Shown: in pieces, positions 43,698 through 55,174 of the stretch
Numbering within the stretch: position 1 is the first letter of the stretch
Layout: each line of letters begins with the position of its first letter
Source: JAXLQL01 sp046331625
Lineage (GTDB): Bacteria; Acidobacteriota; Terriglobia; Bryobacterales; Bryobacteraceae
Assembly: GCA_046331625.1 (NCBI GenBank)
Contig: JAXLQL010000015.1
Coordinates: 1 to 64,000, forward strand
Reading direction: 5' to 3'
Length of the DNA stretch: 64,000 nucleotides
Notes under the pieces: generated by a model
Told to the model about the DNA's origin: nothing
Database searches by the model: none
Seen by the model: only the letters and a program-made list of their open reading frames with translations
Translations under genes and position numbers: made by a program

Positions 43698-43748
43698 TGT
43701 ACTACTGTCCTTCAGTTTCTTCGCCGGCAGCGAAGATTTTCAGCCCGC
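43698..43748. repeat. Type 3 palindromic repeat
   Basis: TGTACTACTGTCCTTCAGTT, then TCTTCGCCGGCAGCGAAGAT, a hairpin with CTTCGC/GCGAAG arms, ending TTTCAGCCCGC. It matches the copy at 15250 in inverse orientation. The remaining gap 43749-43983 before TonB receptor 4 holds its promoter region; no gene is seen. Confidence 0.7.
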
Positions 43749-43983
43749 AACCAGTGGCGGCAACGCCGTCGCGCGCAGGCGCGCACTGGCGCCTTCGGAA
43801 TTCACCGTTCCTGTACGGCCGCTGTTCGGTAGGCCTCGCACCGGCGCCTACGATCGCACGGCACCGCCTTGTATTCCACCGCCGCCGGATATATACTCGC
43901 CCAATAGCTCGGACCCGCCGGGACCCACCGGCTATCCGGCTTATCGCGAGCTCAGAGGAGCTCGAGAAGGGGACTTACGGGGA

Positions 43984-46900
43984 ATGCATCGCACTTCGTC
44001 TGTGTTTTTCTATGCCGCGCTTGCCGCACTCTCGGCTGCGCCGGCCTACTCTCAGGTCGCGTTCGGAACCATGGTCGGCAACGTGTTCGATCAAAGCGGC
44101 GCCGCCGTTCCGTTCGCAAACGTCAAGGTAACGCTCATCAGGACCAACGACGTCCGCACTGCTCAGGCGGACCAGTCGGGCGCCTACACCATCTCCACCG
44201 TCACGCCTGGAACCTACAAGGTCGAGATCACGGCACAAGGGTTCCGCACTTTCGTTGCGCCTGATGTGCTCGTCAACCAGAACAACGTCGTCCGCGTCGA
44301 CGCGCAACTCACCGTCGGTGCAACGTCCGAGTCGGTCACCGTCGAAGCCACCACCGCCGTGCTCCAAACCGACCGCGCGGACATCCGCGGCGAATTGGGC
44401 AGCCAGCAACTCATGGAGCTTCCGCAACCCAACCGCACCTACCTCGGCATGATGGTCCTCATGACCGGCACCACGCCCCCTGGCGGACAGCTCAGCGGCG
44501 GAACCAACAATCCATCGAAGGGCATGACCTTCGCGTTCAACGGGACCGGCAACAACGGAGCCACTGTCCGCATCGAAGGCGTCAACGCGCTCAACCCATG
44601 GAATCGCTCCGCGCAGTCATTCGTGCCTTCGATCGAAGCGATCCAGAACGTCAACATCGCCACCAACGCCAATGACGCCGAGCAAGCCATGGCCGGCGGC
44701 GCATCAGTCAACGTGATGCTCAAGAGCGGCAGCAACCAGATGCATGGATCCGTGTTCTGGTACAACAGCAACTCGTTCTCGGAAGCCAACAACTTCTTCG
44801 CCAACCAGCGCGGCTTGAAGCCGCCTCCCCTCAACAACAACAACGCCGGCGGATCGATGGGCGGCTACATCATCCGCAACAAGCTGTTCTACTTCGGATC
44901 CTACGAAGGCGACTGGAATCACTCCTCTGACTCGGGCCTGCTCTCGATCCCTGGACAAAAGGAGCTCTCGGGCAATTTCAGCGACTCCGCGAATCCTATC
45001 TACGATCCGCTCACGGGTAACGCCGGCAACTGTTTGCCCGGCGGAAACGCCGCGCAGTGCGCAACGGACCGCACGCCGTTCGCTGGCAATATCATCCCCA
45101 AGAGCCGCTTCGATGCCGTTACCAATCGCATCATCCCGGACATTCCGGCCAACAATCAGCCCGGCTCGCTCAACAACTACTACATGAACCGGTTGACGAT
45201 CTACAACCTCCACAAGATCGACACCAAGTTCGACTACAACGTCACCTCGAAACTGCGCCTCTCCTTCCGCTGGGGCAAGCAACCCTACTACAACTTCCAG
45301 CAGCCCATCTACGGTGAAGTGCTCGGCGGCAGCGCCGGATTCCCGCAGTCGGGTGCAGGCAACTACCTGCAGCACGGCCACGGCACCGCGTTCTCGGGAT
45401 CGGCGAACTACGTGGCCAGCCCTTCGCTCGTAATCGACGCCACCTGGGGCTTCGTCAGCTCGCACCAGTTGCTGTTCCCCAACAAATATCAAGAAAAGTA
45501 CGGTCTCGACACGCTCAAGATCCCGGGCTCCAATCAAGGGCCGCTCCCTTGGGCAGGCGGCGTTCCCAACTTCCGCATCAGCCAGTATGTGCCGATGGGC
45601 GCATCGTACCCGGCGCTCGAATACAAGCAGCCGTCGTATGACTACGTGGGCAACGTGAGCAAGATCAAGGGCGCGCACTCACTTCGCTTCGGGGCCGACG
45701 CGTTCTACCAGTTCCCCGATCACATCGAGCTCCGCGACAACTCCTATTTCTTCGATGGCTCTTCGACGATCCGCAACGGCGGTCCAGGCGCAAACCAGTA
45801 CAACGCGCTCGCCGATTTCGTCCTCGGCCGCCACAACAACGCCTATCAATGGATCCAGGTGTTGCAGCCCTATCTGAAGATGCGCTGGTGGCAGTACTCG
45901 ATCTATGCGCGCGATCAGTGGCAGGTGAATCGCAAGCTTACGCTCAACTACGGCGTGCGTTGGGAGAAGTACCCGATCCCGCACCGCGAAGAGACGGGAA
46001 TCTACTACGCCGACTACTTCAACAACTTCACCGTCACCGTTTGCGGCGAAGGCAACCAGCCGAGGAACTGCGCGATGACCACATCGAACAAGCTCTTCGC
46101 CCCGAGTCTCGGTATCGCATACCGGCCCACGGAGAAAGTAGTGCTCCGCGCCGGCTACTCGCTCAGCCCGAACCAGGAGCCGATGGGCACTGGCCAAATG
46201 CAGGCCTTCCCCGGCGAAGTGCGGCTCGATCTGCAGCCCTTCAACGCTACCTATGGATCCGGCGGCACGCTGAGCCAGGGCTTCCCGATCATCCAGGCGC
46301 CCAAAGGCGACAACGGAGTCTACAAGATTCCTCCCCAGACCGGAAACCTCACCGCCATCAACGGCCAGAACAACTACATCCGCGGTTACTTCCAGTCTTA
46401 CAACGTGACCGTGCAGAAGGAGTTCAAGGGTGACATCCTCGCGCAGGTCGGATACGTCGGCATGCACTCGGTGAAGCTGCAGCGCAGCTTCAATGTCAAT
46501 TACGGCCAAGTGGGCGGCGGCAACGCCAGTCTGCCGCTGTTCAAGTTCGGCCACACCACCAACGCGACGATGCTGTTCTTCGATGGCACCGCCAAGTACA
46601 ACTCCCTGCAGTCGACCATCACCAAGAGGCTGAGCAAGGGCTTCAGCACGCAGCTTGCCTACACGTATTCCAAGCTCATCTCGATGAACGCTTCGATCCT
46701 GATCCCCGAATACAAGGCGCGCAACTACTACACCGATGGCGCGGACCGTACTCACCACCTCGTCATCAGCGGCAACTATGCCTTGCCCTTCGGTAAGAAC
46801 CAAGCGTACTTCAAAACAGGAATTGCCGCGCACGTTTTGGGCGACTGGAACCTGAACGGACTCTACAACCACTGGTCCGGCGTGCCGTTCACGGTGAGCG

Positions 46901-47361
46901 CTTCCGGCGCTTCGTGCAATTGCCCGAACAACTCGCAAACAGCGGACCAGATCGCGAGCAGCGTCGGCGTTGGGCGCCTGCGCGGATCGGCAGCGGCGGC
47001 GTCCACCAACCCCAACGACGCCTACTTCGACGTGCTGGCATACCGGCCCGTCACCGCCGTGCGTTTCGGAAACAGCGGCTTCAACCAACTTCGCGGGCCC
47101 GGCAACGACAACATCGACATGAGCCTCATGAAGATGATCCGCGCCACCGAACGGATCGGCTTCCAGATCCGCGGCGAGGCGCTCAACCTGACGAACACCG
47201 CGCACTTCGCTCTACCGGGGTCGAACGTCTCGAACATGTCGCTCAACGGCGACGGGACAGTACGCGCGCTCAACGGATTCGGCCAGATCACCAACACGGC
47301 TGCTCTGGGCCGGATCATCGACCAGCGCTTCTTCCGCTTCAGCCTTCGCATGCTCTGGTAG
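43984..47361 (+). CDS. Oar-like TonB-dependent receptor 4
   Basis: 1125 residues from ATG 43984, with AGAAGGGGA upstream; the open frame begins earlier but is not protein-like there. Signal peptide SVFFYAALAALSAAPAYSQ, regulatory-like domain (FGTMVGNVFDQSGAAVPFAN), plug region (FNGTGNNGATVRIEGVNALN, EQAMAGGASVNVMLKSGSNQ) and a barrel ending RFFRFSLRMLW. It ends with Trp instead of the usual Phe. A strong terminator follows. Confidence 0.85.
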   Translation: MHRTSSVFFYAALAALSAAPAYSQVAFGTMVGNVFDQSGAAVPFANVKVTLIRTNDVRTAQADQSGAYTISTVTPGTYKVEITAQGFRTFVAPDVLVNQNNVVRVDAQLTVGATSESVTVEATTAVLQTDRADIRGELGSQQLMELPQPNRTYLGMMVLMTGTTPPGGQLSGGTNNPSKGMTFAFNGTGNNGATVRIEGVNALNPWNRSAQSFVPSIEAIQNVNIATNANDAEQAMAGGASVNVMLKSGSNQMHGSVFWYNSNSFSEANNFFANQRGLKPPPLNNNNAGGSMGGYIIRNKLFYFGSYEGDWNHSSDSGLLSIPGQKELSGNFSDSANPIYDPLTGNAGNCLPGGNAAQCATDRTPFAGNIIPKSRFDAVTNRIIPDIPANNQPGSLNNYYMNRLTIYNLHKIDTKFDYNVTSKLRLSFRWGKQPYYNFQQPIYGEVLGGSAGFPQSGAGNYLQHGHGTAFSGSANYVASPSLVIDATWGFVSSHQLLFPNKYQEKYGLDTLKIPGSNQGPLPWAGGVPNFRISQYVPMGASYPALEYKQPSYDYVGNVSKIKGAHSLRFGADAFYQFPDHIELRDNSYFFDGSSTIRNGGPGANQYNALADFVLGRHNNAYQWIQVLQPYLKMRWWQYSIYARDQWQVNRKLTLNYGVRWEKYPIPHREETGIYYADYFNNFTVTVCGEGNQPRNCAMTTSNKLFAPSLGIAYRPTEKVVLRAGYSLSPNQEPMGTGQMQAFPGEVRLDLQPFNATYGSGGTLSQGFPIIQAPKGDNGVYKIPPQTGNLTAINGQNNYIRGYFQSYNVTVQKEFKGDILAQVGYVGMHSVKLQRSFNVNYGQVGGGNASLPLFKFGHTTNATMLFFDGTAKYNSLQSTITKRLSKGFSTQLAYTYSKLISMNASILIPEYKARNYYTDGADRTHHLVISGNYALPFGKNQAYFKTGIAAHVLGDWNLNGLYNHWSGVPFTVSASGASCNCPNNSQTADQIASSVGVGRLRGSAAAASTNPNDAYFDVLAYRPVTAVRFGNSGFNQLRGPGNDNIDMSLMKMIRATERIGFQIRGEALNLTNTAHFALPGSNVSNMSLNGDGTVRALNGFGQITNTAALGRIIDQRFFRFSLRMLW

Positions 47362-47392
47362 TCCTGGCGGGCGGAAAGTACGTACAAGTTCA

Positions 47393-47428
47393 CCCCAGTG
47401 GGTCCCGGCCCACTGGGGCTGTTTTTTT
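47393..47428 (+). terminator. Rho-independent terminator of TonB receptor 4
   Basis: CCCCAGTGGG and CCCACTGGGG make a perfect 10-bp stem with a 6-base loop, followed after CT G by seven T residues. This is the clearest terminator of the window. Confidence 0.9.
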
Positions 47429-47508
47429 CGTGGCCTCAGGCCTTCGCTCGAGAATGGCGGCCGGCCCAGTCTGACGATGACGTACCAAGTCGACTACTGG
47501 AGAAACAG

Positions 47509-48729
47509 ATGCCATTCGATTTGGCCGAGCTCAAGAAGAACGTTTTCGAGATGAATGCCCATGTGCCCCCGAGCGGGCTCGGCTGCTTCGACATAAAGTG
47601 CGAACCGCTCCGAAACGAGCTGACCGTCACAGTCAAAGTGAGTACTCGTTTCTTCGATCCCCAAAACGCTCCTATCCCTCTCGAGGTGCAGGCCAGATTC
47701 AAAGAGGCCTTTACGCGGAAGATTCCCGAATTCTGGAACAACAAGTTCAAGTTCACACTCACCAAGAAGGGCTTCGAAAACTTCTGGGTAAAACCCAAGT
47801 TCGAAGTCGTCGAGACCGAGATAGCGAACGCTCACTACGACTTGAGGGTCAACAATCGCGAGTTCGGTCCGATATGCGTGAGAACCGTTCCCGACACTGT
47901 CTTGGGAGACGGACCCGAAAAGGAGATTCGTGGCCAGAGGCTGTCCGCCATGTTCCAGTTGAAGGCCATCGACGCGAACGCGCTGGGCCAGGCGGAAACA
48001 CAGCTCGACGGACTGAAGAAGCCGGTGACAATCGCGTTCAACGGTGAGGCCGGCAAGGGTGGATATTCCCTGGCTGCCATGGAGCGCCTTCGCGAAGTCG
48101 CCACCGATGTCAACTGCGCCTTCGACAACTTCTTGGAGAAACCGAAAATCAAGGTGAAGGGCCCTGGAGCCAAGGGCAAAGACGTCGCCAAGAACGTGGC
48201 CGAGATCATGACCAGATTCGGTCTCGTGGCCGAGATTTCCTGCGAAGGCAACGGACAGGAGGGTTTCGTAAGCGTGGAGGTCGATCGGCCACAATTGGAC
48301 CGGCTCCGCGCTTCCGTCAGGGCGAATGTCGCGGCCTTTCCGCAATTCGCGCAGTATGCCGTGGTCCACGAGTACGGTCACATGCTAGGGCTGCCGGACG
48401 AATACAACTGCTGTGGAACCAATACCGTCGGCATCCTGGCACTTCTCGGCTTGGCATCGGAGTCGGCCAATGAGAAATCCGCACTGGAGAACAACGCGCC
48501 TCAAAAGCAGAACCTCAGCGACGAGATCCAGGGAACCCAGATGGAACTCGTGAAACTGTGCTCCGCCTTCGGAGTTCCCGCGCCTTCGTTCGGACGACAG
48601 AACCCGAGCATCATGTCGACAGGCCACAACTTCATGCACTGCCACGCAGTCACGGTTGCCGACGCCCTGGTCACGATGACCCAAGACTACGCCACCAGAA
48701 AAGACTGGCGCATCGACGTCACCAACTGA
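47509..48729 (+). CDS. Zinc-peptidase-like protein with HExxH-DEY motif
   Basis: 406 residues from ATG 47509 (TGGAG upstream). The N-terminal two thirds are alpha/beta (CEPLRNELTVTVKVSTRFFD, KKPVTIAFNGEAGKGGYSLA) with no known domain. VVHEYGHMLGLPDEYNCCG near residue 290 is an HExxHxxGxxDE zinc site like that of metzincins and M64-type peptidases. SIMSTGHNFMHCHAVTVADA follows; its SIM resembles a metzincin Met-turn. There is no signal peptide. A cytosolic or contact-exported peptidase is possible. It is convergent with the ccoI gene, 4 bp away. Confidence 0.6.
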   Translation: MPFDLAELKKNVFEMNAHVPPSGLGCFDIKCEPLRNELTVTVKVSTRFFDPQNAPIPLEVQARFKEAFTRKIPEFWNNKFKFTLTKKGFENFWVKPKFEVVETEIANAHYDLRVNNREFGPICVRTVPDTVLGDGPEKEIRGQRLSAMFQLKAIDANALGQAETQLDGLKKPVTIAFNGEAGKGGYSLAAMERLREVATDVNCAFDNFLEKPKIKVKGPGAKGKDVAKNVAEIMTRFGLVAEISCEGNGQEGFVSVEVDRPQLDRLRASVRANVAAFPQFAQYAVVHEYGHMLGLPDEYNCCGTNTVGILALLGLASESANEKSALENNAPQKQNLSDEIQGTQMELVKLCSAFGVPAPSFGRQNPSIMSTGHNFMHCHAVTVADALVTMTQDYATRKDWRIDVTN

Positions 48730-48733
48730 CGCT

Positions 48734-51049
48734 TCAATCCCGCGCCAGCCGCCCCGCGCTCACGACCACCGACAAGCTCGACACCATCATCGCCACCGCC
48801 GCGATGATCGGATGCACCACTCCGATCGCCGCCAGCACCAGCCCTGCCGCGTTGTAGGCGAAGGCCCAGAATAGATTCCAGTGAATCACCCGCAACGCTC
48901 GCCTGGATAGCGCGAACACGTCTTCCACGCGCAGCAGCGAGTCCGACATCAGCGTGACCGGAGCAGCCTTCATCGCTAGGTCCGTGCCTGAGCCGATCGC
49001 AATGCCGAGGTCCGCAGCAGCGAGCGCGGGTGCGTCGTTGACGCCATCGCCGATCATTGCCACAGTCGCTCCACCGGCCTGGTACCGCTTCACGATCTCC
49101 GCTTTTCCCTCTGGCAGCACGCCCGCCTCGAAGCCGTCAGCGCCGATCTCGCCGGCCACCTCCGCCGTCACGGCGGCCGTGTCGCCCGAAATGAGATAGG
49201 TCTTGACATCGCGCCGCCGCAGCGCGGCTACCAGCGCTTTGGCATCGGCGCGGAGACGGCTCGCCATCTTCAAAGAGCCCGCGAAGACTCCATCGATCTC
49301 ATACCCAGCCTCGGCCGCACCGAGAAACCGCGCACTGCCGATCCGGACACGCCGCCCATCCACCGTGCCTTCGATGCCGAAGCCCGGATGCACACGCACA
49401 CCCGTCACGCCGAGCAACGGCTCGGTGTTCCGCGCCACGATCGCCTTCGCCACCGGGTGCTCCGACCGCGCCTCGAGGCTCGCGAGCAGAGGCAAGTGCT
49501 CGCGCGGAATCTCCTCGAGCCGCTGTTCGGTCACGGTCCCGGTCTTGTCGAGCAATACGACATTAACGCCGTGAACTGCTTCAAGCACCCGAGCGTCGGA
49601 AATGAGGATCCCCCTGCGCGACGCGCTTCCGATCGCCGCCGTGATTGCGAGTGGCGTGGCGATGCCGAGCGCGCACGGACATGCGATCACCAGCACCGCG
49701 ATGGCTCGCATCAGGGCCTGCTCGCGCGGAATCGGCAGCAGGAACATCGCGAGCGCGAGCACGATCACGGCAGGAACGAAGTAGCGGGACACGCGGTCCA
49801 CTTGCCGCTCGATGGGCGCGCGCGTCGAGAGCGCATGCTCCACGGACTGCACCAGGTGCGCGAGCGTGCTGTCGCCTCCCGTGCGCGTGGCTTCGATCTC
49901 GAGCGCTCCGCTCGTATTCAAGCTCCCTGCGATCACAGCGTCACCTACCGTCTTCCGCCGAGGCTCGGACTCGCCGGTCAACACGGACTCATCCGCCGCC
50001 GATTCGCCATCCACCACTACGCCGTCTGCTGGAATCCGCTCGCCCGGGCGCACCACGAAGCGCCGCCCTGGTTCGAGCGCTTCCACCGTGACGAAGCTCT
50101 CACGGCCGCCCTCAACGAGCCGGACCTTCGCCGGCATCAGCCGGTAGAGCGCCGACACCGCGCGCGCCGTCTTCTCCTTGGCGCCGCGTTCGAGCACCTT
50201 GCCGGCCAACACCAGCGCCACGATCGCGCAAGCCGTGTCGAAGTAGAAATGCGTGCCGCCGCGGAAGACAGCCACGGCGCTTAGCACGTATGCCGAGAGG
50301 ATTCCCAGTGCGAGCAGCGTCTCCATGCGCACCGTGCGCTCGCGCAACCCGATCGCGGCCAGGCGCAGAATCGGCCAGCCCGAATAGAACACCGCAGGCG
50401 TCGCCAGCGCCAACAACAGAAACGGCACCAGGCGCCGCATCGTGTCGCTGATGCTCTCGAAGAAGGCGACGTAGAACACCCAGCTCAGGTCATTGACGTT
50501 GAGATACAGGAACCCCGCGATTCCCAGCCGCAGCATCAGATCGTCTTTGCGCTTGGCCTCGTCGCCGTCCCGGAATGGTTGCGCCCGATACCCGAGCCGC
50601 GCCACGCGAGCTTCGATGCGACCCGGCGGAACGAGCTTTGGCGAATACCGGACCTTCAACAGATCCGACGCGAACAGAACCTCAGCCGACGCGATCCCGC
50701 GCTCGCCGCGCAACGCGTGCTCGATCAGCCATCCGCAGGCGGTGCACCACATACCGCTCAGGTGGAACACGGCCTCTCGCGTTTCACCGTCGAGCGCCGG
50801 CTCGGGCTCGCTTCGATGCCCGTTCGAGATCAACCCCAGCCGCAGCGACTCGCGGAAGATCTCGGTCTCGCGAAAGTCCTGCCCGCTCGCCATCACGCCA
50901 CTCTCTTCGAGGATCGTGTAGACGTTGGCGCATCCGGCGCAACAGAACGTGCGTTCGCGCGCGACCACCGGGCTTCGCCCCACGGAGAGTCCGCACAGAC
51001 CACACGTCACCTGCTCGACGCGAGGCTCAATAGGCGCGAGGTTTGCCAT
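48734..51049 (-). CDS. ccoI: CcoI-type copper-translocating P1B ATPase
   Basis: 771 residues. N-terminal metal-binding segments: CGLCGLSVG and FCCAGCANVY, then an HMA domain with WCTACGWLIE. Six to eight membrane spans follow. The phosphatase loop has TGES, the metal channel ACPCALGIATPLAI, the phosphorylation site DKTGTVTE and the hinge MIGDGVNDAPAL. This layout matches CcoI/CtpA exporters that supply copper to the cbb3 oxidase. The last gene of the respiratory operon; its start overlaps the end of the 44-aa gene. Confidence 0.9.
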   Translation of the reverse strand: MANLAPIEPRVEQVTCGLCGLSVGRSPVVARERTFCCAGCANVYTILEESGVMASGQDFRETEIFRESLRLGLISNGHRSEPEPALDGETREAVFHLSGMWCTACGWLIEHALRGERGIASAEVLFASDLLKVRYSPKLVPPGRIEARVARLGYRAQPFRDGDEAKRKDDLMLRLGIAGFLYLNVNDLSWVFYVAFFESISDTMRRLVPFLLLALATPAVFYSGWPILRLAAIGLRERTVRMETLLALGILSAYVLSAVAVFRGGTHFYFDTACAIVALVLAGKVLERGAKEKTARAVSALYRLMPAKVRLVEGGRESFVTVEALEPGRRFVVRPGERIPADGVVVDGESAADESVLTGESEPRRKTVGDAVIAGSLNTSGALEIEATRTGGDSTLAHLVQSVEHALSTRAPIERQVDRVSRYFVPAVIVLALAMFLLPIPREQALMRAIAVLVIACPCALGIATPLAITAAIGSASRRGILISDARVLEAVHGVNVVLLDKTGTVTEQRLEEIPREHLPLLASLEARSEHPVAKAIVARNTEPLLGVTGVRVHPGFGIEGTVDGRRVRIGSARFLGAAEAGYEIDGVFAGSLKMASRLRADAKALVAALRRRDVKTYLISGDTAAVTAEVAGEIGADGFEAGVLPEGKAEIVKRYQAGGATVAMIGDGVNDAPALAAADLGIAIGSGTDLAMKAAPVTLMSDSLLRVEDVFALSRRALRVIHWNLFWAFAYNAAGLVLAAIGVVHPIIAAVAMMVSSLSVVVSAGRLARD

Positions 51050-51161
51050 GTTCGTCGAGAATCACCGGATTGGCCTGGCGCGCGATCACGGCAGTGACGA
51101 TCAGGATTCCCACGAACAAGACGAACACGGCGATGAGCACGATGACGGCGCGGTTTCTCAT
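51027..51161 (-). CDS. 44-aa membrane peptide at the CcoH position
   Basis: Starts MRNRAVIVLIAVFVLFVGIL, a single membrane span, with a short tail ending ILDEHGKPRAY. Its ATG overlaps the ccoG stop (ATGA) and its 3' end overlaps the ccoI start by 23 bp, so it is translated within the cluster. In ccoGHIS operons this slot belongs to CcoH, a larger protein. It may be a CcoH remnant or a new small assembly factor. Confidence 0.55.
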   Translation of the reverse strand: MRNRAVIVLIAVFVLFVGILIVTAVIARQANPVILDEHGKPRAY

Positions 51162-52570
51162 GGTTTCCCCGGTGGCATCAAGAATGTCGTCGAGGTTCGC
51201 TCGACGGTGTTGCCTGGCTGGCTCTTACTCACGATCACGATGGGATTCACGTCTCGCGCGCCGGGCCACGCGGCGGCCTGAATCTCGAAATGCATCTGCA
51301 CTTCCTGTTGTTCGGCCAACGGCACCGGATTCCGTTCCATCACCAGCCTGGCGCCGGGTACGCCTTCCACCGAGAGTTCCACGCTAGCGGCTTGGCTCGA
51401 CCGGTTGGCCATCCGTGCGCGGAACTGGTTCGACGTCAACCCGTCCGCTGTCACCGTGTAGAGCTTGGCGCGCTCGGGAGCGATTTGCACGAGCACCGGA
51501 TGCCGCATCGACAGCGCCACGGAAAGTCCGGTGAGATAAAACGCGAGCACGAACAAAATTACCACACGCTTGGGATCGCGGAAACCGAGCCGCTTGTACC
51601 ACGGATCGGTCTTCTGCGTCACCGCCGACCCTTGCTCGCCCCACGTGTAGTGGATCAGGCCCGGCTTGCCCAACCGCCCGAGCACGTCGACGCATGCATC
51701 GATGCATTCGCCGCAGTGCACGCACTCGATCTGGAACGGGCTCTTGCGGATGTCGATGCCCATGTGGCACACGCGCACGCACTTCTTGCACTCGATGCAT
51801 TCCTTCTTGCCTTGCTCGAAGTCGCGATAGACCACGAGCAGCGTGTTCTTGTCGCCGAGCATGCCCTGCAGATATCCGTAGGGACACACCGTGGTGCAGA
51901 AGCGCTGCCGCACGAACGCGAAGTCGAGGAACGTGATCAGCGTGACAGTGGCCCCAGCGACGCCGCCGGCCGTCTTGATGTCGAGTGCGAAGAGCCGGCT
52001 CAGCAGGTCGCGTGGCTCCACGAAGTACGAGATGAAGATGAACGCCAGCATGACTGACGCCGCACCCACCGCGGCCAGGAACAGCAGCCGCGAGAGGAGC
52101 GCTCGCCGCGGCGCCGGCCACTGAATGAACTTCTTGGTGACCAGCTTCTTGATCTTCTCTTCGAGCACGACGCTCGTCTCGGAAAAGATCATCTGCGGGC
52201 ATATGTATCCGCAGTAGACACGGCCGTAGAACAACGCCGCCGCGCCGATCAGGAACATGAGAAACATCAGCGAGAAGAAGAGGATGTTGAACTCGCTGAT
52301 CCACAGCTCTTGCCCGGCGAAGTAGAATCGCTGCCGCGGAATGTCGAACCGCATGACGTTGAAGAACGGCAGCGCGGCGAAGATCAGGAAGCACGTCAGG
52401 TGCAGCGCTTTGCGGTAGCGATGATAGTGATGCGCGCGGTCGGGCTCGGCCACTGGTCCCTTACGATCGCGGCTCGGGAGGGGGCTGCGCTGCTCGCGAG
52501 GCGGTGGCGTCGCGCCCTGACTCTTGACAGGATCCACTGGGCGGATCGCGCTCTTCGTTTCCTCAGCCAT
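51158..52570 (-). CDS. ccoG: CcoG/FixG ferredoxin-like cbb3 oxidase assembly protein
   Basis: 470 residues from ATG 52570. Membrane spans surround GRVYCGYICPQMIF and RFCTTVCPYGYLQGM. Two 4Fe-4S sites follow: CIECKKCVRVCHMGIDIR and CVHCGECIDACVDV. The C-terminus is a periplasmic Ig-like domain (SSQAASVELSVEGVPGARLV). CcoG reduces Cu2+ to Cu+ for the oxidase copper route. Overlaps with both neighbours support one operon. Confidence 0.92.
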   Translation of the reverse strand: MAEETKSAIRPVDPVKSQGATPPPREQRSPLPSRDRKGPVAEPDRAHHYHRYRKALHLTCFLIFAALPFFNVMRFDIPRQRFYFAGQELWISEFNILFFSLMFLMFLIGAAALFYGRVYCGYICPQMIFSETSVVLEEKIKKLVTKKFIQWPAPRRALLSRLLFLAAVGAASVMLAFIFISYFVEPRDLLSRLFALDIKTAGGVAGATVTLITFLDFAFVRQRFCTTVCPYGYLQGMLGDKNTLLVVYRDFEQGKKECIECKKCVRVCHMGIDIRKSPFQIECVHCGECIDACVDVLGRLGKPGLIHYTWGEQGSAVTQKTDPWYKRLGFRDPKRVVILFVLAFYLTGLSVALSMRHPVLVQIAPERAKLYTVTADGLTSNQFRARMANRSSQAASVELSVEGVPGARLVMERNPVPLAEQQEVQMHFEIQAAAWPGARDVNPIVIVSKSQPGNTVERTSTTFLMPPGKP

Positions 52571-53228
52571 GATGGCACCCCGCTGCATTCGGAATAGCGG
52601 TCAGCCCACGATAGATCAGGAACGCGCCAAGCAGCGCGACCGTCACCGGAGCCAAACGCGCCGAGCGCAGCGGCAGCGCGAAGGAGAATAGCCCGATCCC
52701 GAGTAGCGCCGAAGCCGTCCCGGCGCCGAACGCCACCATCGTCGCGAACCCATCCACCGCCGATGAGGTCTCGGCGGCTTTGAGCAACGCGGCGTAGATC
52801 AGTCCGCATGGCAGGAACCCGAAACCGAGCCCGAGCCAGAACTTGCTCCGTCCATTCGGGGAAAACATGAGTCCCGATATATGTTTCGAGGCTGGAAGCT
52901 TCGAAATCGTCACCAGCGAACTCGACGGCAGCCAACCCGACATCAGCAGCGCCGCCAGAATCATCAGCGCGCCCGCCGCCACGGTTGCCGCACGCTCGGC
53001 CCCGGCTAGATTCGTGATCAAGGTCCCCGCCGCCCCCGCAACTGCTCCCAGCATCCCGTAGGTCACCAACCGGCCCGCATTATAAAGAAGATGACCGGTG
53101 ATCGCTTCACGCCGAGACTGCCTCAGCGGGAGACCATAGGAAAGCACCACCGGTCCGCACATTTGTGCGCAATGAAGGCTACTCACCAAACCTAGCCCTA
53201 ACGGAATTCCGAGATCCAGAAAGGTCAT
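52563..53228 (-). CDS. SafE/DsbD-like membrane protein of the cbb3 cluster
   Basis: 221 residues with about six membrane spans. LVSSLHCAQMCGPVVLSYG (SLHCxxMCGP) and FGFLPCGLIYAALL are the two conserved Cys motifs of the UreH-like/DsbD-2 family often next to cbb3 genes. The C-terminal AGCHHG may bind metal. A role in copper or electron delivery to the oxidase is likely by context. It overlaps ccoG by 8 bp. Confidence 0.78.
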   Translation of the reverse strand: MTFLDLGIPLGLGLVSSLHCAQMCGPVVLSYGLPLRQSRREAITGHLLYNAGRLVTYGMLGAVAGAAGTLITNLAGAERAATVAAGALMILAALLMSGWLPSSSLVTISKLPASKHISGLMFSPNGRSKFWLGLGFGFLPCGLIYAALLKAAETSSAVDGFATMVAFGAGTASALLGIGLFSFALPLRSARLAPVTVALLGAFLIYRGLTAIPNAAGCHHG

Positions 53229-53235
53229 ACTGCGC

Positions 53236-55167
<1,932 letters not shown>

Positions 55168-55174
55168 GGAAGCT

